From Dyadobacter luteus (GTDB lineage Bacteria > Bacteroidota > Bacteroidia > Cytophagales > Spirosomataceae), in contig NZ_QNUL01000032.1 of the NCBI RefSeq assembly GCF_003383615.1, positions 1 to 64,000 on the forward strand: a stretch of 64,000 bases of DNA, given 5' to 3'. Below are positions 9,260 to 18,684 of this stretch, in pieces (position 1 is the stretch's first letter; each line of letters opens with the position of its first letter). A program made the translations under genes and the position numbers. The notes beneath the pieces are model-generated. The model searched no databases. It was not told the origin of the DNA and was given only the letters and a program-made list of their open reading frames with translations.

Positions 9260-9286
9260 GACTTCAGAATGATATCATCTGGCTGG

Positions 9287-9320
9287 CTCGCCTAGTTGTA
9301 TTTCTCGCCTAGTTGTATTT
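9287..9320. repeat. Perfect 17-bp tandem duplication at the end of the YtxH gene
   Basis: CTCGCCTAGTTGTATTT occurs at 9287-9303 and again without gap at 9304-9320. The second copy holds the last codons and TAG stop of the YtxH gene (minus strand); the first copy repeats them just beyond the stop. It looks like a recent slippage duplication. Confidence 0.9.
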
Positions 9321-9596
9321 GTTGATTTCTTTTTTTGCATCATCAATATATTCATCAGCAGCATCTATTGCTTCATCTTTATATTGAGTACCATTTTCTT
9401 TCGCTTCGTCTGCTACTTTCACGGCCTTTTCCTTACTCTTTTCCAAAGCATCAAGAAGCTCTCCGGCCAGACTGTTGGTTTTCTTTTTAATTTTTTTTCT
9501 TGTTTTGTTTCCTTCATCCGGAGCGAAAAGTAAGCCTATTACCGCACCAACTGCTGCCGCAGTTACAATTCCCCAAAAAGCTTTGTTACTAGCCAT
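9309..9596 (-). CDS. YtxH domain-containing protein
   Basis: A 95-residue protein with an N-terminal hydrophobic glycine-rich segment (GIVTAAAVGAVIGLLFAPDEG, residues 9-29) followed by Lys-rich KTRKKIKKKT and an amphipathic helical tail rich in Lys, Glu and Ala. The 'GLLFAPDEG' turn followed by basic residues is the hallmark of YtxH proteins (general stress and gas-vesicle-like family). It is probably anchored at the inner membrane by one helix. The role is not established; the family is often stress-induced. Its 3' end lies in a 17-bp tandem duplication. Confidence 0.85.
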   Translation of the reverse strand: MASNKAFWGIVTAAAVGAVIGLLFAPDEGNKTRKKIKKKTNSLAGELLDALEKSKEKAVKVADEAKENGTQYKDEAIDAADEYIDDAKKEINKYN

Positions 9597-9957
9597 AATC
9601 CTAATGTTTGTTAAAAAATAAGAAGTCAGCTATCGTTCGTTAAAAACCTGTTCCACACTGCGATCACATATCAACACTTTAAGAATCAACAGATTGTAAC
9701 ATTCAAGAATTTCACATGTTTTGATTTTTGTACACGTATTGTATCATAAATGCCCCTTGCTGAACATTATTTCAACAAACGGTTCGCTCTTGTCATGTAT
9801 ATCACCTTTTTATTCAACCGCAAAACCACTAGTCAGACGAGGCAGTCCGTTGTGCTGGTGGCAAGATTGTTTTAAAACAGATGCTTTGTTAGTGTTCCAA
9901 ATTTTGCGGTCGATAATAATCCCTCAAAAAGATTTTAGTATTTTTTTAGCCAGTACC
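9597..9957. other. Intergenic region between divergent YtxH and receiver genes
   Basis: About 360 bp without a credible gene. The receiver's frame is open upstream to 9721, but that extension is not receiver-like and has atypical codon content. No perfect TAnnTTTG box was found; TATTTTTT just upstream of the receiver start is a seven-of-eight match. Presumably it carries the promoters of both flanking genes. Confidence 0.5.
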
Positions 9958-10329
9958 ATGACAATTGTAATTATCGAAGATGAGAAAGATTTAGGGATAC
10001 TCATGCGCAACTTCCTGGAGAAGCAACTAAGCTCGATTACACCATCTACCATCAAACTATTTACCACACTATCAGAAGGGTTGTTATGCATTCGCGAACT
10101 CAATCCTGATTGGATTTTTATTGATAACAATCTGCCTGACGGAAGAGGTATTAATGAAATCGAAGGAATTAAAGAAAGAGATACACAAGGCATTGGCACT
10201 AAGATTGTCATGATGAGTGCCATGACTAACCTCCGGGAAGAGGCATTCAAAAGGGGAGCTGACTATTTTCTTGACAAACCAATCAGTTTCATGGAAGTTC
10301 AAAACATACTGGCAAGCTTACACAAATAA
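9958..10329 (+). CDS. Orphan single-domain response regulator
   Basis: A 123-residue receiver starting at the ATG that directly precedes the first beta-strand (MTIVIIEDEKD). The phospho-acceptor is D56 in WIFIDNNLPDG, the conserved Ser/Thr lies in VMMSAM and the Lys in FLDKPISF. No output domain follows. There is no kinase next to it on the same strand; candidates are the kinases within the preceding 9 kb. It is more divergent (IDNNLPDGRG) than the receiver at 8551 and probably belongs to another circuit. Confidence 0.85.
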   Translation: MTIVIIEDEKDLGILMRNFLEKQLSSITPSTIKLFTTLSEGLLCIRELNPDWIFIDNNLPDGRGINEIEGIKERDTQGIGTKIVMMSAMTNLREEAFKRGADYFLDKPISFMEVQNILASLHK

Positions 10330-10353
10330 GTACTCTAGTGGAAAATTAGCAAC

Positions 10354-10377
10354 ATGTGAGAAAAATATAACTCACAT
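10354..10377. terminator. Small hairpin between convergent genes
   Basis: ATGTGAG (10354-10360) pairs with CTCACAT (10371-10377) across a 10-nt AT-rich loop, between the receiver gene and the convergent TPR gene. The stem is short and no T-tract follows. Confidence 0.3.
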
Positions 10378-10410
10378 CATGGAAATTCATTCCCAATCTT
10401 GCTTCGTCCC

Positions 10411-12681
10411 TCAGAAAATCGGACATTTCGTACCTGAACGCCCCTTCCTTCCCGGCATCCTCACTTTCTGACTTTTATACCTCGCCGTCTTAACCTTCGC
10501 TGATTTGTTTTTCTTTTTGCTGTAAGGAACAAATTTGAAATCATACTCCGGAATGAAATAGTCTTCGTTGTATTCTGCTGCGGGTAAGGGCATGAAATGC
10601 CTGCCCGGAAAACTTAGCTTATCATACTCATAATCATACAGATAAATGGTCACAAATCCATCCCGACTGTATTTAATGGCTATATCAGAGAATGGGCTGT
10701 TATCATTGGAAGCGACCAGTTTCATCATTTCCTTCTGCTTTCCTTTCACCAGAATCGTCATGTTGTATTGAAACACCCTATGGAGTGAGTCAATTTGGAT
10801 GGCAACACCGAGGTAATATTTTGCGTCCCTTAACATCTCGCGCCCTGCAAACATAATGGCGGTATTGTTCAGCGAACTTTTATCCTGATAGGTCTGATAG
10901 CTGAGTTTAGCCTCATCATATTGCTGCCAATATCGATAAACATTTCCCTGATTGACATTATAGAATTTTCTGGCGGGCGCAACTTCCATAGCCTTTTTGA
11001 AATCCGCAAACGCACCTTCGTACCTGCCGTTTGCTTCATTCACCTCATGTTTCTGCTCATGCCTGTTTCCGATATACGCCTGAATAATTCCATGATTATT
11101 ATGCAGAAAAGGTAATTCAGGACGCTCTTTAATCAGACTGTCAAAAAGTGCCATCGAATTGTCCAACTGGTCGTTCTCAAGAAGAACCACCCCCCAGCCA
11201 TTTTGTGCATTTACATTCTCCGGATTAAGAGCTACAGCTTTTTTAAAAACCTGATATCCTTTTTTAAACATGTCAAAATGCAACAGCAGATTTCCATAGT
11301 TGCTCCACATCTTGTCGTACGTCTGTTCATACTGCAGTGCCTTTGCGAGAAACTGCCCGGCATCGGAATACTTTTTCTGATCGATCATGATACTACTCAT
11401 TCCGGCCAGTGCTTCATAGCGTGTCCCATCCAGACGAATTGCTCGTGCAAAATCCTGCTGTGCATCATTGCCTTTATTGAGGTAATAGGATGCGAAGCCA
11501 CGAGTCACGAACAAATCTGCATGAAACTTATTATTTTCATCCATGGCTTTTTCAGCTTTTTTGAAATCTTTCAAAGCCATGTCATATTTCCCCATTCCAT
11601 AATAAGCAACAGCCCTGCCCAGGTAAGCAGGCAGATAGCTCGTATCTTTTTTCAAAACACGATCAAACTGATTAAAGGCAAACTGATACTCATGCCGGGA
11701 CAAATGGACATTTCCTATTCCGGACAACAGTGCGGGTGTTTCACGCTTCATGGTAGACGCCAATCTGTAATAGCGTAAGGCTTCACCGATATTATTCAGT
11801 CCATAATTGGCATGTGCCATGCCCAGATATGCCTCTCCGCGAAAGGTTCTTTCGCTGGTTTCCAGATATTTTTCAAAAACTGCTCTTGCTTCTGCAAACT
11901 GATTGATTGATAACAAGGCGTTTGCATAACGAATCTGCGCTTTGGAATGTTTACGGGCAACTTTTTCAAAATCTTTTACTGCTTTCTTCTCGTTGCCGTT
12001 CTTCATGAGCATGTCACCACGTTGCAAGCGATAGGCCATCACTTCATCTTTTTGTCTGATGGCCGACGTCATCTCGTCTACACCTTCTGCCAGATTACCA
12101 TTGAATTTATGGATCATGCCAAGGTTATAATTCCACTTCCCTCCCGGGTGTTTGCCTGACGAAGAATTACCGAAGTCACTGGCCTCGACGTACTGCTTTT
12201 GTTTCGCATAGGCAACCAGCATGTTAAGTCTTGCACCGCTAAGAGAGGATGTAGAAAAATCGTTTCTGGCAGCAGGATAACGTCTGGATAATAAATTGAA
12301 CAGCCCCCGATTGTATTGCAACTGAGGTTCCGCCTCAGACAGACTAAGACTTTCCATAATATGCAACGCCTTGGAGTAGTTTCCGGATAGCGCCAATATT
12401 ACGGCCTCGTTGTTCATTCTCTGAACCGAATCTTCAACAGAATAAGCTTCTTTGTTAAATTTCAGATAAGCAGCCTGAAGTTTGTGGAGTGTACGCTGAT
12501 AGTCCTCAGCCTTCAGTAATTGAGGATTATTATCTTCAAAAGACTGATTGAATACAGGTAGCAATTCTTTCAGCAGCTTCTGACATTCCCCAAAATCCTG
12601 AGCTGCTGCTTTCTGACAAAAAAAGGCAGAAAACAGCAGCAATAGTATTAAAGAACGAAATTTGTAACTGTGAATTACCAT
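10411..12681 (-). CDS. Large TPR-repeat exported protein
   Basis: A 756-residue protein with an N-terminal signal peptide (hydrophobic run SLILLLLFSAFFCQKAAAQ) followed almost entirely by tetratricopeptide repeats, for example YLGRAVAYYGMGKYDMALKD and YGNLLLHFDMFKKGYQVFKK. The C-terminus is basic (Lys/Arg-rich). TPR solenoids are binding scaffolds; proteins of this size and localisation in Bacteroidota are usually periplasmic or outer-membrane-associated, with unknown partners. I chose the ATG at 12681; a TTG two codons upstream is possible. The gene lies about 120 bp downstream of the DUF1080 gene on the same strand and may be a separate unit. Confidence 0.85.
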   Translation of the reverse strand: MVIHSYKFRSLILLLLFSAFFCQKAAAQDFGECQKLLKELLPVFNQSFEDNNPQLLKAEDYQRTLHKLQAAYLKFNKEAYSVEDSVQRMNNEAVILALSGNYSKALHIMESLSLSEAEPQLQYNRGLFNLLSRRYPAARNDFSTSSLSGARLNMLVAYAKQKQYVEASDFGNSSSGKHPGGKWNYNLGMIHKFNGNLAEGVDEMTSAIRQKDEVMAYRLQRGDMLMKNGNEKKAVKDFEKVARKHSKAQIRYANALLSINQFAEARAVFEKYLETSERTFRGEAYLGMAHANYGLNNIGEALRYYRLASTMKRETPALLSGIGNVHLSRHEYQFAFNQFDRVLKKDTSYLPAYLGRAVAYYGMGKYDMALKDFKKAEKAMDENNKFHADLFVTRGFASYYLNKGNDAQQDFARAIRLDGTRYEALAGMSSIMIDQKKYSDAGQFLAKALQYEQTYDKMWSNYGNLLLHFDMFKKGYQVFKKAVALNPENVNAQNGWGVVLLENDQLDNSMALFDSLIKERPELPFLHNNHGIIQAYIGNRHEQKHEVNEANGRYEGAFADFKKAMEVAPARKFYNVNQGNVYRYWQQYDEAKLSYQTYQDKSSLNNTAIMFAGREMLRDAKYYLGVAIQIDSLHRVFQYNMTILVKGKQKEMMKLVASNDNSPFSDIAIKYSRDGFVTIYLYDYEYDKLSFPGRHFMPLPAAEYNEDYFIPEYDFKFVPYSKKKNKSAKVKTARYKSQKVRMPGRKGRSGTKCPIF

Positions 12682-12801
12682 ATCCAATTCGGCTCCTGAA
12701 ACACTAACTTACTTTAAATCAGTTTAAAAACCTATTTTCAGTTATTTAGTGGAGCCAGAAACCGTTGTTACATATAAATTCAAAATATAACCTTTTTAAG
12801 G

Positions 12802-13527
12802 TCAAATTTTTCTAAGTTTAATATTCCTGAACCAAACAGTGCTTCCCCAGTCCTGTAAACCGATACGCCCCTTGTAAATTCCCTTCCCGATTGGCGCTTT
12901 TGCCAGCCCACTTTCTGCCACTCTTTTTTTCCAGTCTGCTCCTGCCAGATCATGCTCCTGTACAATGAAGCCATTCAGTGTAACGGTCAATTTATTTTTC
13001 TTTACCACGAAATGAACCTGATTCCATTCCTCTACCGGATTAATCTCTCTCAAACGTGCATTCGCAATCCCGAAGAAATCACCGGCGCGATGCGTATTTT
13101 CCTTCGCACCTTCATAAATCGTATTGTCAATCACTTGCAGTTCCAGGCCAGTACTATGCATTTTCGGATTTTGAGCAGACTCGTTCACAAAAAAGAAAAT
13201 CCCGCTATTGGCATATTTGCTCACCCTCCAGTCGGCCTTGAATTCAAAGTCCCCGGAAATCTCTTCGTCTGTTACAATATCTCCACCATTTTTAGCCTTA
13301 TTGCCAGCACGTTCGGGCACATCAAGTTTCAAGGCACCCTGTTCTATTTTCCAGGCAGATCCTGTTTCCTTTCCGCCATAGGCATGCCAACCTTTCAAGT
13401 CCTTTCCTGTAAAAAGTAACTTCCATCCTTCCTGTTTTTCTTTGGCAGAAAGGGTGTTGGGCGATTGCGCCGCGAGGCTTCCTACGATCAGAAGGAGGAA
13501 GATAAAAGTAACCAGGGACTTGAACAT
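12802..13527 (-). CDS. DUF1080 family protein (3-keto-disaccharide hydrolase type)
   Basis: A secreted or periplasmic 241-residue protein with a signal peptide (LVTFIFLLLIVGSLAAQ) and one DUF1080 beta-sandwich covering the rest. Typical motifs are GWKLLFTGKDLKGWH near the start, a central NSGIFF, and GRIGLQDWGSTVWFRNIKL at the end. DUF1080 resembles concanavalin-like glycoside hydrolases, and members in Bacteroidota hydrolyse 3-keto-glycosides. The gene is 39 bp downstream of the GH65 phosphorylase on the same strand, which suggests that it feeds sugars into the same pathway, an inference from position. Confidence 0.88.
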   Translation of the reverse strand: MFKSLVTFIFLLLIVGSLAAQSPNTLSAKEKQEGWKLLFTGKDLKGWHAYGGKETGSAWKIEQGALKLDVPERAGNKAKNGGDIVTDEEISGDFEFKADWRVSKYANSGIFFFVNESAQNPKMHSTGLELQVIDNTIYEGAKENTHRAGDFFGIANARLREINPVEEWNQVHFVVKKNKLTVTLNGFIVQEHDLAGADWKKRVAESGLAKAPIGKGIYKGRIGLQDWGSTVWFRNIKLRKI

Positions 13528-13566
13528 GAATACTGAGGGTTTAGTTAACAGGATAAATAATTAAAT

Positions 13567-15888
13567 TCAGTTGTCTTTTTGGATCATAGCATTGCTACCC
13601 AAATACATGCGCTCTCCAAGTACATACAGAGTCAAATCATGATCAGAGATATTCTGAATCACTACAGCATCCTGATTTACTTCAACATGAAGTAATGCCT
13701 GCTGAAAGCCTATACGAAAACTGTAAGAATTCCATTCCGATGGCAAATAGGGGTTCAGATGCAGAAAACCATCTTTTACACGCTGCCCTGCAAAACCTTT
13801 GACCACGCTCATCCAGGTACCAGCCATGGAAGTGATGTGAAGACCATCTTCTGTATCGTTGTTGTAATCGTCAAGATCCAGGCGAGCCGTTCTTACATAC
13901 ATCTCGTAGGCCTTTTCTTTCATTCCCAGCTGAGCAGCCAGGATCGAATGAACGCAAGGAGACAATGACGATTCATGAACGGTCATTGGCTCATAAAACT
14001 CAAAATTCCTTCGAATATCATCTGGCGTAAAATCGTCTTCAAAGAAATACAGCCCCTGCAGAACATCAGCCTGCTTAATAAAACATGACCTTAAAATACG
14101 ATCCCATGACCATTTCTGATTTATCGGACGGTGTTTTGTAATGTCGTTTACAGTGAGTAATTCCTTATCAAGGAAACCTTGCTGCTGCAAATAGACTCTC
14201 TTTTCTTCGTCGTACGGTAAATACATATGTTCAATAATGTGTTTCCAATCCGCCATTTCGCCATTCAGGTTGAAATTCGTGGCAAGGATAATCTCATTGA
14301 GTCTGCTGGAATTGGTAGTCCAGAGTTTTCCGATTACGTCAAGTGTATACTGCAACGTCCATCTGGCGACGTAATTGGTATACCAGTTGTTGTTAACATT
14401 GTTTTCGTATTCGTTCGGTCCGGTCACCCCCAGCATCACGTACTTCGATTTGTCAGCCGACCAGTTCACACGTTGCTTCCAGAACCTGGAAATTCCAATC
14501 AACACTTCCAGGCCATATTGCTCCAGATAACTTTCATCTCCCGTGTACCGAACATAATCCCAGATTGCATAAGCAATCGCTCCGTTACGGTGAATTTCTT
14601 CGAAAGTAATTTCCCATTCATTATGGCACTCCTCTCCATTCATGGTTACCATCGGGTACAATGCAGCACCGTCGGTAAAGCCAAGCTTTTCCGCATTCTC
14701 GATGGCCTTTTCCAGATGTTTGTATCGGTACACAAGCAAATTTCTTGCAACTTTCTGATCAGCCGTAGCGAGATAAAAAGGAATGCAATATGCTTCGGTA
14801 TCCCAATAGGTACTTCCTCCGTACTTCTCTCCCGTAAAGCCTTTAGGACCGATGTTCAGTCTTTCATCCTCGCCCGTATAGGTTTGCCCCAAATGGAATA
14901 TATTAAAGCGAATTCCCTGCTGCGCTGCCACATCACCAGTAATCGTGATATCATTCCGCTCCCATTTTTCTGCCCATGCCTGTATATGATCTTCAAGAAG
15001 TTGATCAAATCCCTTCTGATAAATTCTTCCAAGATATTCCTTTGCCGACTCGAGTATAGTTTCTGCTGAATAATTAGCTGAAGACAGATTCACACCATAC
15101 TTGTAAACGACCAGCTCCTTTCCTTCCGGAACATCAATCGTAACTGTTCCGGCTACATATTTTTCCTGGCGTACCGGCAGAGACTGATAATCCGTTTTCA
15201 GATCGTTGATCTTAATATCAAATGCCATTCCCGTCGCAACCTGAAAGAGCTCCACACCATAAGGATTTTCTTTGGTTTCCATAACCAGATACCCTTCCGA
15301 AAAGCTGGTTTCACGGTGTATTTCGTTCCAGAAAGTCTCATCGTAATTAGAATCCCTGTTGCGTATGTTTCCGTCCAGATATGGCGTTATGGTGATATGA
15401 TCTGAAAAATTGAGGGGTGTTACGCTATACCGGATCGCACCAGCCTGATCGTCCGCCATGCTACAAAAGCGTTTGGAATGGATCCTGACTTTTTTCCCGC
15501 TTTGCAATACCACAGTTGCAGTGCGCTCCAGCACGCCCTCCTTCATGTTTAGCACACGCCGAAAATCCTCCACCAGACAAGTATTTATATCCAGTATCTC
15601 CTCTCCTATCTTCACGTCAATACCAATCCAGTTGCAGGCGTTAAGTACTTTGGCGAAATAATTGGGATACCCATTTTTCCACCAGCCAACTCTTGTTTTG
15701 TCAGGGAAGTACACTCCCGCAACATAATTTCCCTGGAGCGTTTTTCCAGTGTAGGTCTCTTCAAAATTACCACGCTGCCCCATGCGCCCGTTTCCAAGGC
15801 TCATCAGGCTTTCGGTAATCTCGTTATTTGCTTCGTGGAAACCATTTTCCACTATATTCCATTCGTCGTGAGTGATGTAATTCTTCAT
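13567..15888 (-). CDS. Glycoside hydrolase family 65 protein (maltose/kojibiose-type phosphorylase)
   Basis: A cytoplasmic enzyme of 773 residues, the usual length of GH65 disaccharide phosphorylases. It has the N-terminal beta-sandwich, a helical linker and the (alpha/alpha)6 barrel. The catalytic acid is in the GPNEYE motif (E493 counted from the chosen start), and the phosphate-binding FIKQADVLQG motif lies further on. It splits an alpha-glucoside such as maltose, kojibiose or trehalose with phosphate to beta-glucose-1-phosphate and glucose. Pairing with beta-phosphoglucomutase immediately upstream (77 bp) is the classic arrangement and indicates a beta-glucose-1-phosphate product. The precise disaccharide cannot be told. 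I chose the ATG at 15888; a TTG nine codons upstream is less likely. Confidence 0.92.
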   Translation of the reverse strand: MKNYITHDEWNIVENGFHEANNEITESLMSLGNGRMGQRGNFEETYTGKTLQGNYVAGVYFPDKTRVGWWKNGYPNYFAKVLNACNWIGIDVKIGEEILDINTCLVEDFRRVLNMKEGVLERTATVVLQSGKKVRIHSKRFCSMADDQAGAIRYSVTPLNFSDHITITPYLDGNIRNRDSNYDETFWNEIHRETSFSEGYLVMETKENPYGVELFQVATGMAFDIKINDLKTDYQSLPVRQEKYVAGTVTIDVPEGKELVVYKYGVNLSSANYSAETILESAKEYLGRIYQKGFDQLLEDHIQAWAEKWERNDITITGDVAAQQGIRFNIFHLGQTYTGEDERLNIGPKGFTGEKYGGSTYWDTEAYCIPFYLATADQKVARNLLVYRYKHLEKAIENAEKLGFTDGAALYPMVTMNGEECHNEWEITFEEIHRNGAIAYAIWDYVRYTGDESYLEQYGLEVLIGISRFWKQRVNWSADKSKYVMLGVTGPNEYENNVNNNWYTNYVARWTLQYTLDVIGKLWTTNSSRLNEIILATNFNLNGEMADWKHIIEHMYLPYDEEKRVYLQQQGFLDKELLTVNDITKHRPINQKWSWDRILRSCFIKQADVLQGLYFFEDDFTPDDIRRNFEFYEPMTVHESSLSPCVHSILAAQLGMKEKAYEMYVRTARLDLDDYNNDTEDGLHITSMAGTWMSVVKGFAGQRVKDGFLHLNPYLPSEWNSYSFRIGFQQALLHVEVNQDAVVIQNISDHDLTLYVLGERMYLGSNAMIQKDN

Positions 15889-15965
15889 CTTTTTGGGGCT
15901 ATCAGCAATTGGCAATCAGCCAGCAGCTTTCATTAAAATCATATAATCCGGAGTTCCGACTCCGG

Positions 15966-16634
15966 CTAAGTACCGGTTTGTTTAAATTGCTGTTGCAGAT
16001 CCTCTAAACCAAAATTGGCAAAACCAGGAACGACTATATCAGCCTCAGTTAAAACGGCTCTATCTCCTATACCTACCGCAAACATACCCGCTGCTTTTGC
16101 AGACTGAACGCCGGCAACTGCATCCTCAAATACAACACAATCAGCAGGATTGACTTGTAAATCGGCTGCTCCTAAATTGAATACCTGCGGATCCGGCTTC
16201 CCTTTGGTCACCCGGTTACCATCTACAAGCGTTTCAAAATAAGACAACATATCAATTCTTTCAAGAATCACTTTCGCGTTTTTGCTTGCCGATCCCAAGC
16301 CTATGCCTATCGAAGCTTTTTCTAATTCTTCAAGGAATGCCCTCACCCCCGGCAGGGTGTCATCAGGAGTCATCTGCTGACATAATTCCAGATACCGTAC
16401 ATTTTTTTTCGCCGCTCTTTCCAGTTTATCTTCTTCACTTAACGTAATGCCCCCTAAGCTCAGGATAATTTCAAGCGATTCCATACGGCTGATTCCCTTC
16501 AGCTGTTCATTTTGCTCTTCACTCAAATCAAAACCCAGATCATTCGCAAGTTCTTTCCAGGCTATGTAATGGAATCGGGCTGTATCTACAATTACTCCGT
16601 CAAGATCAAAAAGGCAGGCTTTTATTTCGGGCAT
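15966..16634 (-). CDS. pgmB: Beta-phosphoglucomutase, HAD superfamily
   Basis: A 222-residue HAD enzyme converting beta-glucose-1-phosphate to glucose-6-phosphate. The nucleophile and acid/base aspartates are D10 and D12 in LFDLDGVIVDT; motif II Ser is in GLGSASKNA, the motif III Lys in TKGKPDP (K146) and motif IV is VFEDAVAG (E170, D171). The cap contains RMESLEIIL, typical of beta-PGM. It is upstream of the GH65 phosphorylase on the same strand and divergent from the GH13 gene. Together they make a cytoplasmic maltose-type phosphorolysis route into glycolysis. Confidence 0.92.
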   Translation of the reverse strand: MPEIKACLFDLDGVIVDTARFHYIAWKELANDLGFDLSEEQNEQLKGISRMESLEIILSLGGITLSEEDKLERAAKKNVRYLELCQQMTPDDTLPGVRAFLEELEKASIGIGLGSASKNAKVILERIDMLSYFETLVDGNRVTKGKPDPQVFNLGAADLQVNPADCVVFEDAVAGVQSAKAAGMFAVGIGDRAVLTEADIVVPGFANFGLEDLQQQFKQTGT

Positions 16635-16760
16635 ATCATTTCAAATTTAATATCTTGCAAAATAGTAAAAATAATAAGAACCAAAGAAACGGGCCATTTG
16701 GCAGCTCCGGCTGCTCCGCGAAATTGGCAATTTATCATCCTGCAACTACCAGAAGTCGAA

Positions 16761-18512
16761 ATGAGCGTCGAAGCGATTAATAAAGATAAATTCATTGTAT
16801 ACCAGATTTTCACCCGACTATTTGGCAACCAGAATACCACAAATCAATTTTCCGGAACGATTGAAGAAAACGGCTGTGGAAAATTTAATGACATTACCGA
16901 TACGGCACTTGATGCGCTTAAAGATTTCGGACTGACCCACCTTTGGTATACCGGTATCATAAAACATGCAACGCTGACTGACTATACCGCTTATGGTATT
17001 CCTAATGACCATCCCCTGGTTGTGAAAGGAATTGCGGGCTCACCATATGCAATCAAAGATTACTATGATGTAGATCCCGACCTGGCGGTGGACGTAAATA
17101 ACCGAATGGCTGAATTTGAAGCGCTGGTAACCAGAACGCATCAGCATGGTATGAAGGTGATCATCGACTTTATTCCCAACCACGTTGCACGTCAGTATCA
17201 TTCTATTGTCCGGTCAACCGGGGTTAAAGACTTTGGGGAAGATGATGATACTTCCGTTGCTTTTAGCCCCGATAATAACTTCTATTATATTCCCAATCAT
17301 GATTTCGTGGTTCCGGAACATCATCAGCCTCCGATTCAATTTGCATCTCCTTACCACGAGCGCCCGGCGAAGGCTACCGGCAATGATGTATTTCAGCCAC
17401 AACCCAGCCAATACGACTGGTATGAGACCATCAAACTCAATTATGGTGTAGATTACCTCAGTGGCAGAACCACCCATTTTGATCCTATTCCCTCTACATG
17501 GACTAAAATGTATGAAATCCTGACATTCTGGGTAGGAAAAGGAGTGGATGGTTTCAGATGTGATATGGCCGAAATGGTACCGGCTGAATTTTGGGGATGG
17601 GTGATTCCTAAGATCAAAACGCTGAATCCGGAAGTAATCTTTATTGCTGAAATTTATAATCCTTACGAATACCACAACTACATTTTCAAAGGAAAATTTG
17701 ATTACCTGTACGACAAAGTAGGGCTGTACAATTCCTTGCGCGAGCTGATTGAAGGTCGTGGGACGGTAGAAAGCATTACACGTTTATGGCAGGTTGAATC
17801 CGGGGATATCAGTGAAAAAATGCTACGTTTCCTGGAAAACCATGATGAACAGCGTATTGCATCCAGATATTTTGCAGGCGATCCGTTTATAGCAATCCCG
17901 GCCATGACTTTGAGTGCCACGATGAATACGGGCCCGCTGATGATTTATTTCGGTCAGGAGCTGGGTGTAAATCCTACACAATCAGAAGGCTTCCAGGGCG
18001 AAGATGGCCGCACCACCATTTTTGATTATTGGGGTGTACCAGAGTTTCAGCAATGGATAAACAAGGGGGCTTATAACCTGGAAAAGCTTACGGAAAGCCA
18101 GAAAGAGCTAAGGCATTTTTATGAGAATCTGAATCATTTTGTAAAGGAAAATGAGGCAGTATATGCCGGAGATTTCTATGATTTGCAGTTCTTCAATATT
18201 AATGGACAAAGCTATAACTACGACCAAACAAGAGTATACAGTTACATCCGCCACACTCAAAATCAAAAACTTCTTTTTGTCTACAATTTTGACAGAGAAC
18301 GCCATTTTGATACGAGAATAAAAATTCCGCAAGAGGCATGGGCTCAGACTTTCAAACTGGGCAGAACCATAGATTATAAGCTGGTTCCGGTATTTCCGGA
18401 AAACTGTCCGTCTCCAACAGTACCTGCTTCGGAGATTACTTCATCGGGAGTTCCTGTTGACTTACGGCCTGTATCCGTTGCGGTGTATGAAATTGTAAAG
18501 ATATCATCGTAA
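16761..18512 (+). CDS. GH13 alpha-amylase family enzyme
   Basis: A 583-residue alpha-glucan-active enzyme without signal peptide, so probably cytoplasmic. All four GH13 signature regions are present: IDFIPNH, GVDGFRCDMAE (nucleophile D268), FIAEIYN (acid/base E297) and LENHDEQR (transition-state stabiliser D362). The frame is open 5' to 16512, but that extension runs through the divergent pgmB gene, and MSVEAINKDKFIVYQIF at 16761 is the natural start. Next to GH65 and pgmB it likely trims imported maltodextrins or rearranges glucosides. It might alternatively be a glucanotransferase or trehalose-synthase-like enzyme; the family label is safe, the exact activity is not. Confidence 0.9.
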   Translation: MSVEAINKDKFIVYQIFTRLFGNQNTTNQFSGTIEENGCGKFNDITDTALDALKDFGLTHLWYTGIIKHATLTDYTAYGIPNDHPLVVKGIAGSPYAIKDYYDVDPDLAVDVNNRMAEFEALVTRTHQHGMKVIIDFIPNHVARQYHSIVRSTGVKDFGEDDDTSVAFSPDNNFYYIPNHDFVVPEHHQPPIQFASPYHERPAKATGNDVFQPQPSQYDWYETIKLNYGVDYLSGRTTHFDPIPSTWTKMYEILTFWVGKGVDGFRCDMAEMVPAEFWGWVIPKIKTLNPEVIFIAEIYNPYEYHNYIFKGKFDYLYDKVGLYNSLRELIEGRGTVESITRLWQVESGDISEKMLRFLENHDEQRIASRYFAGDPFIAIPAMTLSATMNTGPLMIYFGQELGVNPTQSEGFQGEDGRTTIFDYWGVPEFQQWINKGAYNLEKLTESQKELRHFYENLNHFVKENEAVYAGDFYDLQFFNINGQSYNYDQTRVYSYIRHTQNQKLLFVYNFDRERHFDTRIKIPQEAWAQTFKLGRTIDYKLVPVFPENCPSPTVPASEITSSGVPVDLRPVSVAVYEIVKISS

Positions 18513-18530
18513 AAATGCCACAATCATCGT

Positions 18531-18563
18531 TAAGCTGGAAATTGTAAATCATTATCCAGCTTA
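18531..18563 (+). terminator. Hairpin after the GH13 gene
   Basis: TAAGCTGG (18531-18538) and CCAGCTTA (18556-18563) form a perfect 8-bp stem 18 bp after the GH13 stop. No T-run follows, so it is a weak candidate. Confidence 0.4.
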
Positions 18564-18684
18564 GCTATATTGTAAATAGATGGATTCATCCCTATTTTTA
18601 CGTAGAAGACTTCGTTACTTTCAGATACAGATTGCTCAGGTTATGACATATACGGCCAGTAAGGCTGTAGAACCAGATACATTC

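Noticed and set aside
16512..16760. N-terminal extension of the GH13 enzyme by 83 residues
   Set aside because: The extension overlaps the pgmB coding sequence on the opposite strand and has no family similarity; the GH13 fold starts at the ATG at 16761.
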